Shown here: piece by piece, positions 11,387 to 22,800 of the stretch
How positions within the stretch are numbered: the first letter of the stretch is position 1
How the letters are laid out: each line of letters starts with the position of its first letter
Assembly (NCBI GenBank): GCA_022578605.1
Contig: MU394057.1
Coordinates: 62,001 to 126,000 of the forward strand
DNA length: 64,000 nt
From: Camillea tinctor
Lineage: Eukaryota > Ascomycota > Sordariomycetes > Xylariales > Xylariaceae
Direction of reading: 5' to 3'
The notes under the pieces: generated by a model
What the model saw: only the letters and a program-made list of their open reading frames with translations
Told to the model about the DNA's origin: nothing
Database searches by the model: none
Position numbers and translations under genes: made by a program

Positions 11387-13224
11387 CTAATTGTGCGCCA
11401 CCGCGAGGGTCCTCTTCTCCATGGCCTCAAAGGCCGGGACCACGTTCCCGTAGCGCTGGAACACGCCGTCGCGGAACCCGTCGTCGACCTTCTGGATGGC
11501 CTCGTCCTCGCGCCAGCGGCGGCCGATGAGCTCGTCGAAGCTCTCCCCTTCGTCGCGGCGCTCGAGCGCCCAGAGCGCCTTGTACGCGCCGCCGAGGGCG
11601 CACGCGTTGCCCCCGACGTCGAGCCGGTACACGCCGTCCGCCCCGCCGAGCACGTCCCCGAACACCCGCGCGATCGCCGGGTTCAGCGAGCCCCCGCCCA
11701 CGAGGTAGATGCGGCGCGGCTGCGCGGGGAGCTCGGGCCGCCCCGGCGGGCTGCGCACGAGGCCGTGCGAGCGCAGCCGCATCGAGAGCGCTTGCGACTC
11801 GACGATGATGCGCGCGTCCACGTCGGCGCCCCAGTCGCTCGGGGTCTCCGCGAGGTCCGACCCGTCCGGGTTGCATGTGTAGCGCCACGTGCCGGCTTGA
11901 ACGTTGGGCACGATCTCCGGGAGCGGGAAGTACAGCCCCAGCTTGGCCTTGTCGCCCTCCTTTCTGATGTCTAGCGGCGGGGTCTCTAGTACCTTCTTGT
12001 TGAAATTCGCCCAGGGGTCGGGGCCGGGCGACTTGGTCAGTCTGTCGCGAACCTTCTCGCGGGCTAGCCCGCCGTTCTTGTAGCACAACATGAACATGAA
12101 ATGGTTCTTGTTCGTCGGGTGGTTCATGAAGTGGTATGAAGGATCCGGCTTGTAGTGGGGCGTGTTCATGAGGAAGGTGCTAGAGGTTCCAAGCGAGACG
12201 ATCGCATCGAGCGGCCGGAGAGGAAGGGAAAGTATCGTGGCCGGATTGTCTCCGGTGAAAGGGGCAATTTGGCAGTCTGGGCTAAACCCGAATCTCTCGA
12301 CGAAATAGGGGGATATCGACCCCAGACTCTTTCCTCCGTCGATCGGTACATCACCCAACTTTTTGTAAAGCTCCGCGACGCCCTCCTTAGTAGCAGTCAG
12401 CTCCAAGAGTTTCTCGTTCCACTTCTCCGAGGCTATATCCCAGAGGTTCATGCCAGTAACATCGCTGATATCTATGGGGGCAATAGCACCTAGAAAAACC
12501 GAAGCAAGAAACGATGAAGCCAGCGAGATGCGAGTAGACGAGTTATACACCTCGGGTCGTCTTCTCCGCATCCTCAAAATCTGGGTGCCAGTAAAGCGCT
12601 GTGCTCAGTTAGATACTGCGTTGAGATGTAAGAGCGGATGCGGGGTGTCAGATTTACGTGATGAGCGGCACTTCCAGTGACCTCAGCTAGCTGCTCACGC
12701 GTCCCTAGGTGGGCATCAAAAAGGTCGCACTCGGACTGAGTGCTGTGGTCCTGCCAGTTAGGGGCAAACTCATAAGCAAAGACATGAGACAGCTGCTCTA
12801 TCAGGGTCTTCTTGCCGTCCAGCTGCTTCAAGGTGGGCTCGGCATGCTTATTCCAGTACACACTCGAATGCTGCTGACCGGAGCCACTGATGCCTTTGAT
12901 GTTCTTGATCGCACAGCCGTTGTCCTTTAGCCGGTTGAGCACCAGCTCCACGGCCTCAACCCACATTGCCACGGGTGCATAGACCTCGCCCTCATCTTCG
13001 TTGGCCAGTACGCCTTTCACGACCTTGTACTTGGCAGCGAAATCAGCGTCGAAGTCGACCTTAGCTTCTGAGACCACCTTGAGGTCAGACTCGATTACGA
13101 TGGCTGCTGCGTGGTTAGCTAGTCGTTTACTTGGGTAATTCTATACCGTTTGGTAATACTTATGCTCGCCTTTCAACTGCTGGGTGGACAGATCAAAACC
13201 CAGATATAGTGGTCCAGAGCTCAT
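11387..13224 (-). CDS. xkiA: D-xylulokinase (FGGY family)
   Basis: ATP-dependent phosphorylation of D-xylulose to xylulose 5-phosphate, feeding pentose catabolism into the pentose phosphate pathway. Exons: 13224-13170, 13103-12658, 12598-11387, giving 570 residues, close to yeast Xks1 length. Motifs: LYLGFDLSTQQLK at residues 6-18 (first FGGY phosphate motif), GISGSGQQHSSVYW, TGSAAHH then RFTGTQI across intron 2, SRISLASSFLA-like segment, DISDVTGMNLWDI, SLGTSSTFL, and VGGGSLNP in the C-terminal FGGY domain. Intron 1 (13104-13169) must use a GC donor (AAAG then GCGAGC), because the alternative GT donor leads to a stop in exon 2. Exon 3 changes from ordinary composition to very GC-rich below about 12000; I counted 77% GC in line 11581-11640. 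Confidence 0.92.
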
Positions 13225-14086
13225 CCTGCCTCTCTCTACAAATGAAATTAAATGAAAGTGGTAATTCACAAAATCAAAATCAAATTAAATATTCGAACGG
13301 GAGTCTTAGCGTTGGGGGGACTGTCAGACCTCAATAGCACAAAAAGGAGAAACATGGCGGCAATTATAAAGGTTTGCAAGTAATCAGGTGTCACGATACC
13401 AAGTTTGTGATCAAAGGCATCAGAAGCGTCAGAGGCCCCCAAAAACGATGGGTTTTACGGGGAACATTGATGCAGGAATGAAGTCTAGAGGGTCCTGAGT
13501 GTCCCACCAAGCTTCCCAAGGTAGCTAAGGGTCCTGCTGTTAGCCCTGTGGTTGGAGGAGTAAGCAGTCTAAAATGTCCTGTGCTCTGGCGCTGCACCTG
13601 TTGGAACCCAATGAAATTCGAGGTAGCATTTAGCCTAAATATCAAGCGCTCCAATCAGGGGGCTTCTAAAACACCCTGACTTCCCAATTTCACCATGATG
13701 ATATCTCCGAACTCGCTCGAGACCATACCGATGATGCAGTTTCACACTGCAGGCAAGTTGACTGTTATTCTTGTTCTTGTCCCTATTTTATTTTTATGAT
13801 AAATCAGGTAGCTATCAAAAAAGTTACCTGCCTACCTAAGCTTATAGAAGCCCGGTTTGATATCATGTCCCGTCTCTGCTAAACGCCATTTTTATGCGCA
13901 AGTTGTGTGTGTACTGTACATCCCCAGCTCATGGTTCACGAGCTGTTTTCTAGCTTCCCAAATGTTCATATAAGAAATTTCGATATCATCCAGGTCTAAG
14001 TCTTTTTTGGACTGCCAAGGATTTTCTGATATCTCTGTCCAACGCCCCAAACGCCTCTAATACGACCATGACCTTGCGATGCCCCC
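13225..14086. other. Intergenic: xylulokinase upstream region and transporter 3' flank
   Basis: No gene recognised. An 87-codon minus frame at 13391-13654 lacks any family signature. Xylulokinase transcription should start within this interval. Confidence 0.5.
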
Positions 14087-15704
14087 TTATTTTGATTTAT
14101 GGTGTCCATTGCCATTGCCATTGCCATTGCCATTGTGGTTGTTGTGGTTATGGTTGTTGCTGTCATCCTCCTCCTCGGGCTCCGGGCTCGATCTGGGGCT
14201 GACATCACCAGGAATAAACTCGTCAAACTTAGGTGCAGCTGTCACATCCTTGGGAAGGAAACGGACGCGGACCTTGCGAACTCCTCGTACCTTGCTACCA
14301 ACTCGGGTGCGGATCTTGTCCTCGACCTCCCTAACATCTTCCACCGTCCAGGCTCTAGGCACGCCCACCTCCAGATCCACCAAGTAGTTCTGTCCCGACT
14401 TGACACCAGACACATCTCGGAGTTCTATTTGGTGACCCTCGCTGATGTCGACAAAGACCTTCTGTGCCTGCTTTCGGACAGAAGCTTTGACTTCTTCATC
14501 AATGCTTCGGTCGGCGAGCTCGAAAAGGGAAGCAAGGGTATTTTCGGCACCAGCCTTCACCACCATCAGCGAGATAAGTAGTCCACCAATGGGATCCAGC
14601 CATGCGGCATTCTGCATGAAGTTTGCTCCAAGAATCACTGCCAATGTAACAATGCCTGTTAAACTGTCGATTCGGTGGTGAATAGCGTTGGAGGCCAGGA
14701 CGGAAGATTTGCGCTCGCGAGCAACTTTCATGGCTAAATTGAACCTGTTAGAGACGGACTAAGTAGGTAAGGAGGTAGGTATGGGTGAACTTACTTGCAT
14801 GGTAGAGCCACTCCTTAACCGCGACAGTGCCAGCCGCAAGCCAAGCAGCGTGAATACTTGGGACAGCGCTTCCGTGGTCGTGACCGTGACCATGACTATG
14901 GCTGTGACCGTGTGCATGCGACATCATTTCAGCCGCTGCCACAGGATCCATAAAGAAGTGACCATAAAGAGTCAAAAGACTGCCATAACCCATCCAAAGA
15001 CCACCAACTAAGAGCATGCTCGAGACACCCAGTGAACCTAGACTTTCAATCTTTCCAAATCCAGTAGGGAACTTGTCGGTAGGGGGCTTGAGACTCCAGG
15101 AGATGGTGGCAAGGGTTAAGATATCGGAGGCCAGGTCGGTTACGCTGTGGATGGCGTCGGCGACCATTGCCTTGGAATTGAACATGTATCCGCCCACCCC
15201 CTTAGCAATGGCCATACCGAGATTGGAAAAGAGACCCAGGCGCGTAATGCGCACTCCGGCATCGTTCTTGTTCTGCGAGGTAAGATAGACATTGTCGTGA
15301 TGGTGGTGATGATGGCCATGACCGTGCTTATGGCCACTGTGACTCCTGGTCTGGGTAATGGTAGCCATGATGGCAGGGAATGATGATGGCAGGAAACGGA
15401 AACGATTGTGGGAAAGGTTGGGTGATGAAGGAATGACGGGAAGAGAAGGAAGATGATGGATAGAAGTAGGAGGAGAAGGGGCGCAAGAGGTTTGTAGGAC
15501 GCGACGAAGGAGGATGTGGTGTGGTTGATGTGTCCTTAAAGGTAAAGTTAAAGACAAAGGCTGCTGGCGTCGGATAAAAGGTATAGTGGTAGTGGCAGTG
15601 GTGGTGGTGGTGGTGATTATGGTTGTGTTGTGCAGTAACAGATCTGGCCCAGTTGCGAAACACTGGCGCAGACGGCCTCGGCACGGCCTACATTGTGGAA
15701 ACAT
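14087..15704 (-). CDS. Cation diffusion facilitator, mitochondrial MMT1/MMT2-like metal transporter
   Basis: Predicted inner-mitochondrial-membrane divalent cation (probably iron) transporter of the CDF family. Exons 15704-14795 and 14733-14087 give 518 residues; the 61-bp intron has donor GTAAGT and acceptor AATTTAG, joining YHA to TMKVARERKSSVLASNA. The nearer CAG acceptor is excluded because it reads into a stop. CDF metal-site motifs are visible: ADAIHSVTDLASD and NAIHHRIDSLTG (two HxxxD sites). There are two His-rich stretches, HGHGHHHHHH near the N terminus and HAHGHSHSHGHGHDHG in a loop; the C-terminal domain ends in an Asn-Gly/His tail. The chosen start gives a basic, Ser/Thr-rich N terminus suited to mitochondrial import. 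An internal ATG at 15368-15366 (MATITQTRS) would remove it and cannot be excluded. Confidence 0.87.
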
Positions 15705-17038
15705 GGGGGGGGATTAAAAAGAATCGTCAATTGGGAATTGGGAATTGGGTCCCAGGAATGCGCCCCGAGATCTGACGTACGCAATAAAAAAAGGGGGCTA
15801 GACGCGTGTGTGTGTGTGTGTATGTGTGTATGTGTATGTGGTTACCGATCTGGTACGTGTGAATGTATTATCTTCTCCCAAATTGTTGTCATGGATAAAG
15901 GAATGTGGGAGGGTCTTGAAACACAGTTCGCACATTAGAAAGCGACGTCAAGTTCAATAATTGCGACGACGACTTCGGATGCAGAAGGCTTTTTTTTCGG
16001 ACTTTATTACCTAGTGGCTTAGCGTCTTTACTTTTTCTTATTCTTAAAAAAAAAAAAGATCAGCTGCAAGGCTTCGTAAGCTTTTGGGTGACCAACTTGT
16101 TACGGGTTGTGGGCGGACTGACCCACTATGGATCGGATGAAACCTAGGTACCTAGGTATGTAGGTATTTTAGGTATGTAGTTGTAGTGCCAAGTAAAGGT
16201 ACACGAGTATGCCCAGGAATCTATAAGAGACATACGGAGGTACAGAGGTATGGAGGCATGAAGGCATGAAAACTCTGCAATTAAAAGGTACCTAGGTAGT
16301 TTACGTGATTATTTCTTGAAGAAAAGTACAGTACTTCATCTCAAAAACGGATAATTTTGTGTCATTAAAGTACAGCACTTAGTACATAGCTTAGTCGGCA
16401 GGTCGGATACCAGATCGTGTACGAGTCACTCTAGCTTTCTAGGTACTAAAGTCTAGCTACTTCGTACACATAGCTTAACGAATTCACAATATCAACCTGC
16501 TTACGGAGTATACGGTACTTAAACTACTACTAAACGATCTGGTAGTCTAAGTTTACTCTAATCTAGTGGACCCATCTTATTACTACTTACCTACTTACAC
16601 ATAGGCTACATATGACTGGTCGGGACGTAAAGTACCTCCTATAAAAGCCAGAGTTTGGGGCAGGGATCAGCGTCTGCCGTACGTAAGGCTCAAGAGCCAA
16701 TTGAATCAGCCTCGAGGCTGAGGAACATACCTAGTGGACAATCCATTTTATTCCCTGACTCGGAAATCAATGACTTCACGGCCTGAAGTTTTTGTTACTA
16801 CATACATGCACACTTGATATTCTACCTAGGCATGTATATTTTTAGAATCCTGGGCTGTCTTTTCATCCCTCTCTCTCTCTCTTCATTGCAACTACCTATT
16901 ACTAGTCCTATTGTGTTATACCTCATATTAAGATTTTCGCATCTATAGATCTACACTGCGTATAACTGAAGAACGAGTCAGTAAAGGAGAAAAAGAGGAA
17001 GAGAAAGAAAAAGAAAAGAAAAAGCCCTCCATAATTAA
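15705..17038. promoter_or_regulatory. Divergent intergenic region, MMT transporter / sirtuin
   Basis: Lies between two divergently transcribed genes, so both promoters should be here. Contains a GT/GTAT microsatellite (about 15806-15840), GGGAATT direct repeats (15727-15752), and two perfect TACCTAGGTA palindromes at 16149-16158 and 16289-16298. No individual promoter element can be assigned. Confidence 0.5.
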
Positions 17039-18160
17039 ATGCTCACACCTCGCATGCGTATTCCCTACACGGGCATTTTCAGCCCACCCGCCGTGATCCC
17101 AAGCAGTGCATCCACTATTCCCGGGGCGGTGATCGCTCTGCAACGATTTCTCACCGCTGCGTCACCCAGCGGATCACCGGGGAATACGACTGTGCTCACC
17201 GGCGCCGGCATTTCGGTTGCGAGCGGGCTTTCCGACTACCGGGGTCCTCACGGCGTATATCGGACCAAGAAGTTAGAGCCTGTATTCTTTAACAAGTTTA
17301 TGTCCAGCCATCAAGCGAGGAAGCGCTACTGGTCTCGCAGCTTTATGGGTTGGATCACATGGAATAAGTCTAAACCGAACGCTACTCACTTTGCACTGAA
17401 GCAACTAGGCGATCTGGGTCTCATCAAAAATGTCATCACACAGAATGTAGATTCTTTCCACACAATGGCCCACCCTAATATCCCTACTACCGAGCTACAT
17501 GGCTATCTGAGGTCTTGTGTTTGCATGTCCTGCCATACCGAGTTCCCACGGGATGCTTTCCAGGACGACCTAGCGAGACTGAATCCCGAATGGGCGTCAG
17601 TTCTTGGCAGAATCTTAGCTTCCGGGGTTCTAGACGAAGACATCCCGGAAAGGAATTCTAAGACTCGTGATGCCATAGGAGTATGGATTAACCCTGACGG
17701 AGACCTCCACGTAGAAGGCATGGCGGAGAAGACCTTTCGTTACCCCCCGTGCCCGAAATGTCTTCGAGACCCGCCTGTACTTCCCGACGGAAGCCGTGCG
17801 GTAATTAAAGTTAACGCGGACGGCGCATTCGAATCGACAGGGACTGCGGGTATCCTCAAGCCAGCGGTCGTCATGTTTGGAGAGAATGTGCATCCACCCG
17901 TCAAGGTTGCAGCGGAGCGCATCATCGAAGAAACCGACAGGTTGCTGATCCTAGGTTCATCCCTCGCCGCATATTCTTCATGGCAACTAGCTAAAAGGGC
18001 CAAAGATAGAGGGATTCCGATCGCAATGGTAAATATAGGAGGAGCGAGAGGCGACAGTGAGTTGTTCGGCGACCTTAATCCATACCAAGACGGTCATCAA
18101 GGAGTGAGAATAGATATGTCTACCGGCGATGTTCTGCCGGTTCTCGTAGATAGGCTATAG
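17039..18160 (+). CDS. SIRT4-like (class II) sirtuin, NAD-dependent
   Basis: Predicted NAD-dependent protein deacylase or ADP-ribosyltransferase, probably mitochondrial. Single exon, 373 residues. Motifs in order: GAGISVASGLSDYRG from residue 55 (NAD site), ITQNVDSFH (normally TQNVDxLH), TELHG with the likely catalytic base H154, a zinc module made of CVCMSC and CPKC with a long insert between them, KPAVVMFGENV, and LLILGSSL. The organisation resembles SIRT4-type enzymes more than Sir2/Hst types. The N terminus (MLTPRMRIPYTGIF) is basic and lacks acidic residues, compatible with a mitochondrial presequence. It is convergent with the next gene, 187 bp apart, and diverges from the MMT transporter. 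The residue pair SF replaces the usual AL/GL in the NVDxLH motif. Confidence 0.88.
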   Translation: MLTPRMRIPYTGIFSPPAVIPSSASTIPGAVIALQRFLTAASPSGSPGNTTVLTGAGISVASGLSDYRGPHGVYRTKKLEPVFFNKFMSSHQARKRYWSRSFMGWITWNKSKPNATHFALKQLGDLGLIKNVITQNVDSFHTMAHPNIPTTELHGYLRSCVCMSCHTEFPRDAFQDDLARLNPEWASVLGRILASGVLDEDIPERNSKTRDAIGVWINPDGDLHVEGMAEKTFRYPPCPKCLRDPPVLPDGSRAVIKVNADGAFESTGTAGILKPAVVMFGENVHPPVKVAAERIIEETDRLLILGSSLAAYSSWQLAKRAKDRGIPIAMVNIGGARGDSELFGDLNPYQDGHQGVRIDMSTGDVLPVLVDRL

Positions 18161-18347
18161 TAGTTATTGAAAGTGAAGCCTAGCCGAGGAAGTGAGGGCC
18201 ACACTAGAGATCTAGAATCATGAAATGGTGCACCAGCGTTCCAAATCCTCGTTGTCCTAAACCCGTACCGTACCATACCGCATACCACACCATATGGTTG
18301 CTTACATGTGTGTGCATGTCTAGCATATAGCATGCTGTTTACGAAAT

Positions 18348-18941
18348 TTAGTAGAAGTTCGAATAAGGTACCTTTCTAGTTTCCGGTTGAACTTTTGTCG
18401 TGACATCGGGCTGTGATCCCGTCTTTGCAGATGTTTCCATATCCTTAGCTGTTCGTGCGTTCTTAACAGCATCTTCCCGTTCGATCTCCTTTATCACTTC
18501 TTCCCATGCCTTCTCCCTTTCAGGATCACGGGTACCCAATACCTTCTCAACATCTACCTCGTCGCCGTCTTGCAACTTTTCGACCACTTCACGTAAAGTG
18601 TCGATGCGGACATTTGCCCTCCTCATAAACGTTGCGAATTCCGTTTTCAAGCCGATCATCTGGATCGACATGGAGCCGATGAACATGAACATAAAAAAGT
18701 AGAAAGTGGCAGGGTTCCGCTTCTTTGGCCCTGTCTTTTTCCCCAAAACCGAACCAGGCCGTCGGCGCAACGGCTTTGGTACCAGGCTTTTCCAGAACGA
18801 GACTGAAAAGATGGACGACTGAGTAGAGCTTGAATATTGAACAGTCTGCATTATTCGAAAAGCGGCAGGGGACTGCAAAGGTACTGCTGCTCGGAACAGC
18901 CCTGGTGTTTGGAGGGTTCTATTCCATAATAGTCTCGACAT
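18348..18941 (-). CDS. Small mitochondrial single-pass membrane protein (DUF5321-like)
   Basis: 197 residues, one exon, molecular function unknown. The N terminus (MSRLLWNRTLQTPGLFRAAV) is basic and amphipathic with no acidic residue, a typical mitochondrial presequence. A basic segment (KPLRRRPGS, GKKTGPKKRNP) precedes one transmembrane helix, about residues 80-98 (FYFFMFMFIGSMSIQMIGL). A predicted coiled coil follows (RIDTLREVVEKLQDG) with VDVEKVLGTRDPEREKAWEEV. This layout recalls the fungal DUF5321 family; that link is from memory and would need a profile search. It is separated from separase by about 575 bp in divergent orientation. Confidence 0.75.
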   Translation of the reverse strand: MSRLLWNRTLQTPGLFRAAVPLQSPAAFRIMQTVQYSSSTQSSIFSVSFWKSLVPKPLRRRPGSVLGKKTGPKKRNPATFYFFMFMFIGSMSIQMIGLKTEFATFMRRANVRIDTLREVVEKLQDGDEVDVEKVLGTRDPEREKAWEEVIKEIEREDAVKNARTAKDMETSAKTGSQPDVTTKVQPETRKVPYSNFY

Positions 18942-19516
18942 GGTTTGTTGTTAGATATTATGAGATATAAAACTTAATAAGAAGAGGATATGCGATTTAA
19001 GATTCAGCAAGTAAGACAGTGGAACTAGCTTAGAAGCATGTCGCATCAGAGAAGCTGCTGTAGTTTTTCTTCTAGAAGAAAAAAAGAAAGAAAAAAAGTA
19101 GAGAGCTTAAAAAAAAAAAGAATTACATAATCCTAGAGAAAGTCATGTATCCATGTATGCAGGTGAGGTAAAACCAAAAAAGACGTTAGCTAGCGTGCAA
19201 GCCACACTTATCTTTAGGTTGCTGTGCCAACATGTCTTCTTCTTTTTTAGCTTGGTTCAATGTTTGCTCCACCCATACACAAATTCATGATCTGCTAAGC
19301 CCTACCGTGAATTGTCCAAGCATTACATCCATAATCAAATTTAGACAATTGAACATCCAAAACAATTCTCCGGGGACTGGTATGCATGTTATGGCCTTTT
19401 CTTGCTTCTAATTTGCATTGCTTGGCCTGGCGTTCTGGATACCCCTCATTCAGTCTTTTTGTTCACGACGATATGATTACAAGACTCTATAAACATTCAC
19501 CATACATACACACGAT
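18942..19516. promoter_or_regulatory. Divergent promoter region, DUF5321-like / separase
   Basis: 575 bp between divergent start codons; both promoters are expected here. Purine-rich tracts at 19070-19120 lie on the separase strand. No specific factor site could be identified by eye. Confidence 0.5.
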
Positions 19517-19862
19517 ATGACTTCCCTGCCTGCGCAAGCCGACGCGGTTCGCGCTGCCGTTGCTTCCATCTCAACATGCACCCCTGCCATATCTGCCACA
19601 CTGAAAGAGCTCCTCCAAGGCAAGGAAGATGTCGCCGACAATAGTACCACACAACGATCCAAATCGCGGTCAGGCAAGACAACACCAGCACCAGCACCAG
19701 TTCGAGGTAAGGCCACGACGACAGCCAAGCAAAGGACAAAAGCAACAAGCCAGGAGACTAAAGGTGATGGAGGGGGGTTACCAGCAAAAGAAAAAGCGGT
19801 GCTTGCCACCCAAGTAATCAATGCAACACTCAAGGCTTTAGCAGATGCCGCAAAGGCGCCGT

Positions 19863-19894
<32 letters not shown>

Positions 19895-22800
19895 AATCCA
19901 CGATCGCCGACCAAGGTCGAGTTGGTAAAGTCTGCCACTCGCAAAGCCCTACGAAGATCAAGCTCGATGCCCATGACACCCCTCCAACCTCGATCGCTTA
20001 ACCGAGTCTCGACCTCCCCAGCAGTAACCAAAGCTTCTCAGATATCGGCTTCGTCAAGCTGTTTAGCAACGGTGGAGTGTGCCCGAGCTGCATTCGCTAC
20101 ACTGAGAAGCTTACAGGCTTCTGGCACCATCAAGCTCCCCGATCTACAATTAGAAACCGGCATGTCCTCTTTTATAAGCAAACTAATTACATTGAATCTA
20201 TTTGACCAGGCCGCGAAAGAACTGAGGATATTGAAGCGGAGGTTAGAATCTTTAGCAGCTCCGAGTGTAGGCAAGAAGAATGCCGGGGCTGTTTCTGACA
20301 CGAGCGTGACACCGAAGACCCTTTCCGAATTGTTGGACTACCCCAAGGTGGATGCATCGGGCCAGTTGTTAGGCTATATAATCACCTCCCAACTACAAGC
20401 ACTCCGAGTCTTCCACGGTCTGAAGAAATCTGTCCACCTAGACGCCATTCTACCTTTCCTGAGACAGTCGAACAAATCATCGCCTCTGAATCTGCTTCTG
20501 CGGACCCTTGAAGATGAAAAGCCCGATCGTACGAAATGTTCCAGACAACTGGAGAGCTTAGCTCAAAGCCTACTATCTCTGACACCGAGTGTTGCTACCA
20601 AGGACGATGCCGTTGCTCTGGAGTCAAGGCTGAACCCATCGCCTGGAACTTCATTAGAGGCACAGGCGCTCGGGCTAGCAATCAGGTTACAGTCATGGAA
20701 GGTTTCGGGCCACAAGGGTGATGTTGACAAAGAGATATTAATGCCACTTTCAAAGTGCCTGGCAACTTTCTTGCGGAGGAATCCATCGGCGCAGTACTCT
20801 ATGCTCCTAGCAGCCTTCTCTCAAGTATGGGAGCCGGTTGGGAAGTCGGGGTTGAAGCCATCAGAATCATCGAAATCTCCACTAGCCGCGATATATCAGG
20901 TGCTAGCTACAGCAGCTCGGGAGTCTGGCGAGGACAAGGAAGCTACAAATTGGACGAACAAACTACGAAGTATTATGGATTCGAAGGAAGACTCGGCTGC
21001 CAAGTGTTGCACCGTGGCGGCTCAATTGCTTGCTCTCTCCTTGAAAGGATCTGCTGAACCAGATGAGAATCTCATAAAGGAAGTTTTGGATGGGTTGCAA
21101 GGTTCCCTCAGCGGAAATGTCACAGAGTTAGACGATCTTCTCGTCGGTATTTGCTTTCTTCGAAAAGCTGTAATGAACGCCCTCGCCCAATCTAAATCTA
21201 TATCCAAGACTACACGACAGCAGCTTGAGTCATTCATCTTCCAGTTGCCTCGATTCACTCTAAGATGGCTTGGGAAACCACCTCCCTCTAACAGCGCTAC
21301 TAAGGAGTATCTTCGCTTTGACCAACGCCGACAACTGTTGTCAAAATATCTCCATCACCTCCTCGATTCTGCTCTTATGCAAACTAAATTGTTAATAGAT
21401 GAAGACCGCATGGCTTGGGACGTGATGGATTCTTTGCTTCAGGACAGCCTCGGGCTACTCGAATACATGGGAGATGCTGATCAACCAAGCACTAAGAGCA
21501 ACCCGTCTGCTTCATATCACGTCAAAATCTCCCATCTTTATTACCAGCAACATTTGGCGTTGCGGAAGTCTTCAGCTCAAACATCCGAGACGACTTCTCT
21601 ACGAGCACTTCGCAGATCGGTAGACTGCATCAAAAATCGACCCGAGCCCGAACAGACTCGAGCACATATTTTCGTGAAATGGGAGAGGTTTGCTGAGCTG
21701 TGCAAAGCGTCCGGCAGGCGGGAAGATGCAGCTGATGCTCTGCGGTCAATCAGAGACCACATAGTTCGACAAGATGTTGTCACGGCAATAAGCACAAGCC
21801 TAGCTACTCAGCCAGTCTCTAGATCATGGCAACTAACTCCCATGGCTGAACTGCTATCACGAAGTGTGTGCAATCTAGCTAAGCTAGACCGCAAACCTAA
21901 CGACTGGACATGGCTACTTAGTGGCTCAGATAAAGCTACTGCCTTAGAACACGATTTCTATTTCATCCTCTCAAAGGATACGAAGTATAGCAAGGATTTG
22001 GACATGACAAATGCTACGGTTCAGGCATTACTACAGCACTTTTCTCCTGAAGAATATCCGATCCGAAGACTTCGGGCCTTGCTTCAACTACTCATAGCTG
22101 GTTTGGATACACGAGAACAAACAGAAACATTACGAATAGAAGTTGAAAGAAGCATCAGCAGCATCGATAAGACGAATTTAGCAAATGATTCTGGATTAGA
22201 ACGGTATATCCCGCATATGCAAGCACTGGCCTCTTGTGTTTTTGGACTGCTGGATGGAAATCTAGACTCGCTCGAGGTTGAAAAATCGCTTTTGCATTGG
22301 AAAGCTGTCGTATCTGCTTGTCAATCATCTGATCAACTCCTTAGTCGAATTGATGACCCTCAACAGCTACTTACAACCCTTCAGTCCCTTGCTGATTTCG
22401 CTAGAGTCCAAGGCTCGCAGACCCTACTTACCGATATCCTTGAGCTCTCAGATAGAGTAGCTCACCTAGCAGCTAAGGATAGTGTCGAGATCCGCATATC
22501 ACAAAGCACAACGCTTTGTTTGCATTACCTCAGCCTTGGTAGATCTACGAAAGCCGAAAAGGCATTGCAAAGCAATGACGAACTTCTCAGCCTACCTGAT
22601 GTTTCAAGAGAGATCACAGCCAGCTTCCACCTCTGCGCTGCGGAATATCATCTAGCTCTCGGTGCCTTCGAGAAAGCCGAGCAACACCTTGCCCAAGCCC
22701 GTGCCGCTGCGGTAGCCCCGTCTTCCGACCAGCCTACAAAGAAAAGCAAATCTTCTACTCGGAAAATATCGATTGCATATGCTTCGTTCCTGAATTCAAT

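Noticed and set aside
11393..12086. Long frames antisense to and overlapping xylulokinase
   Set aside because: Shadows of a GC-rich coding region, where stop codons are rare in every frame.
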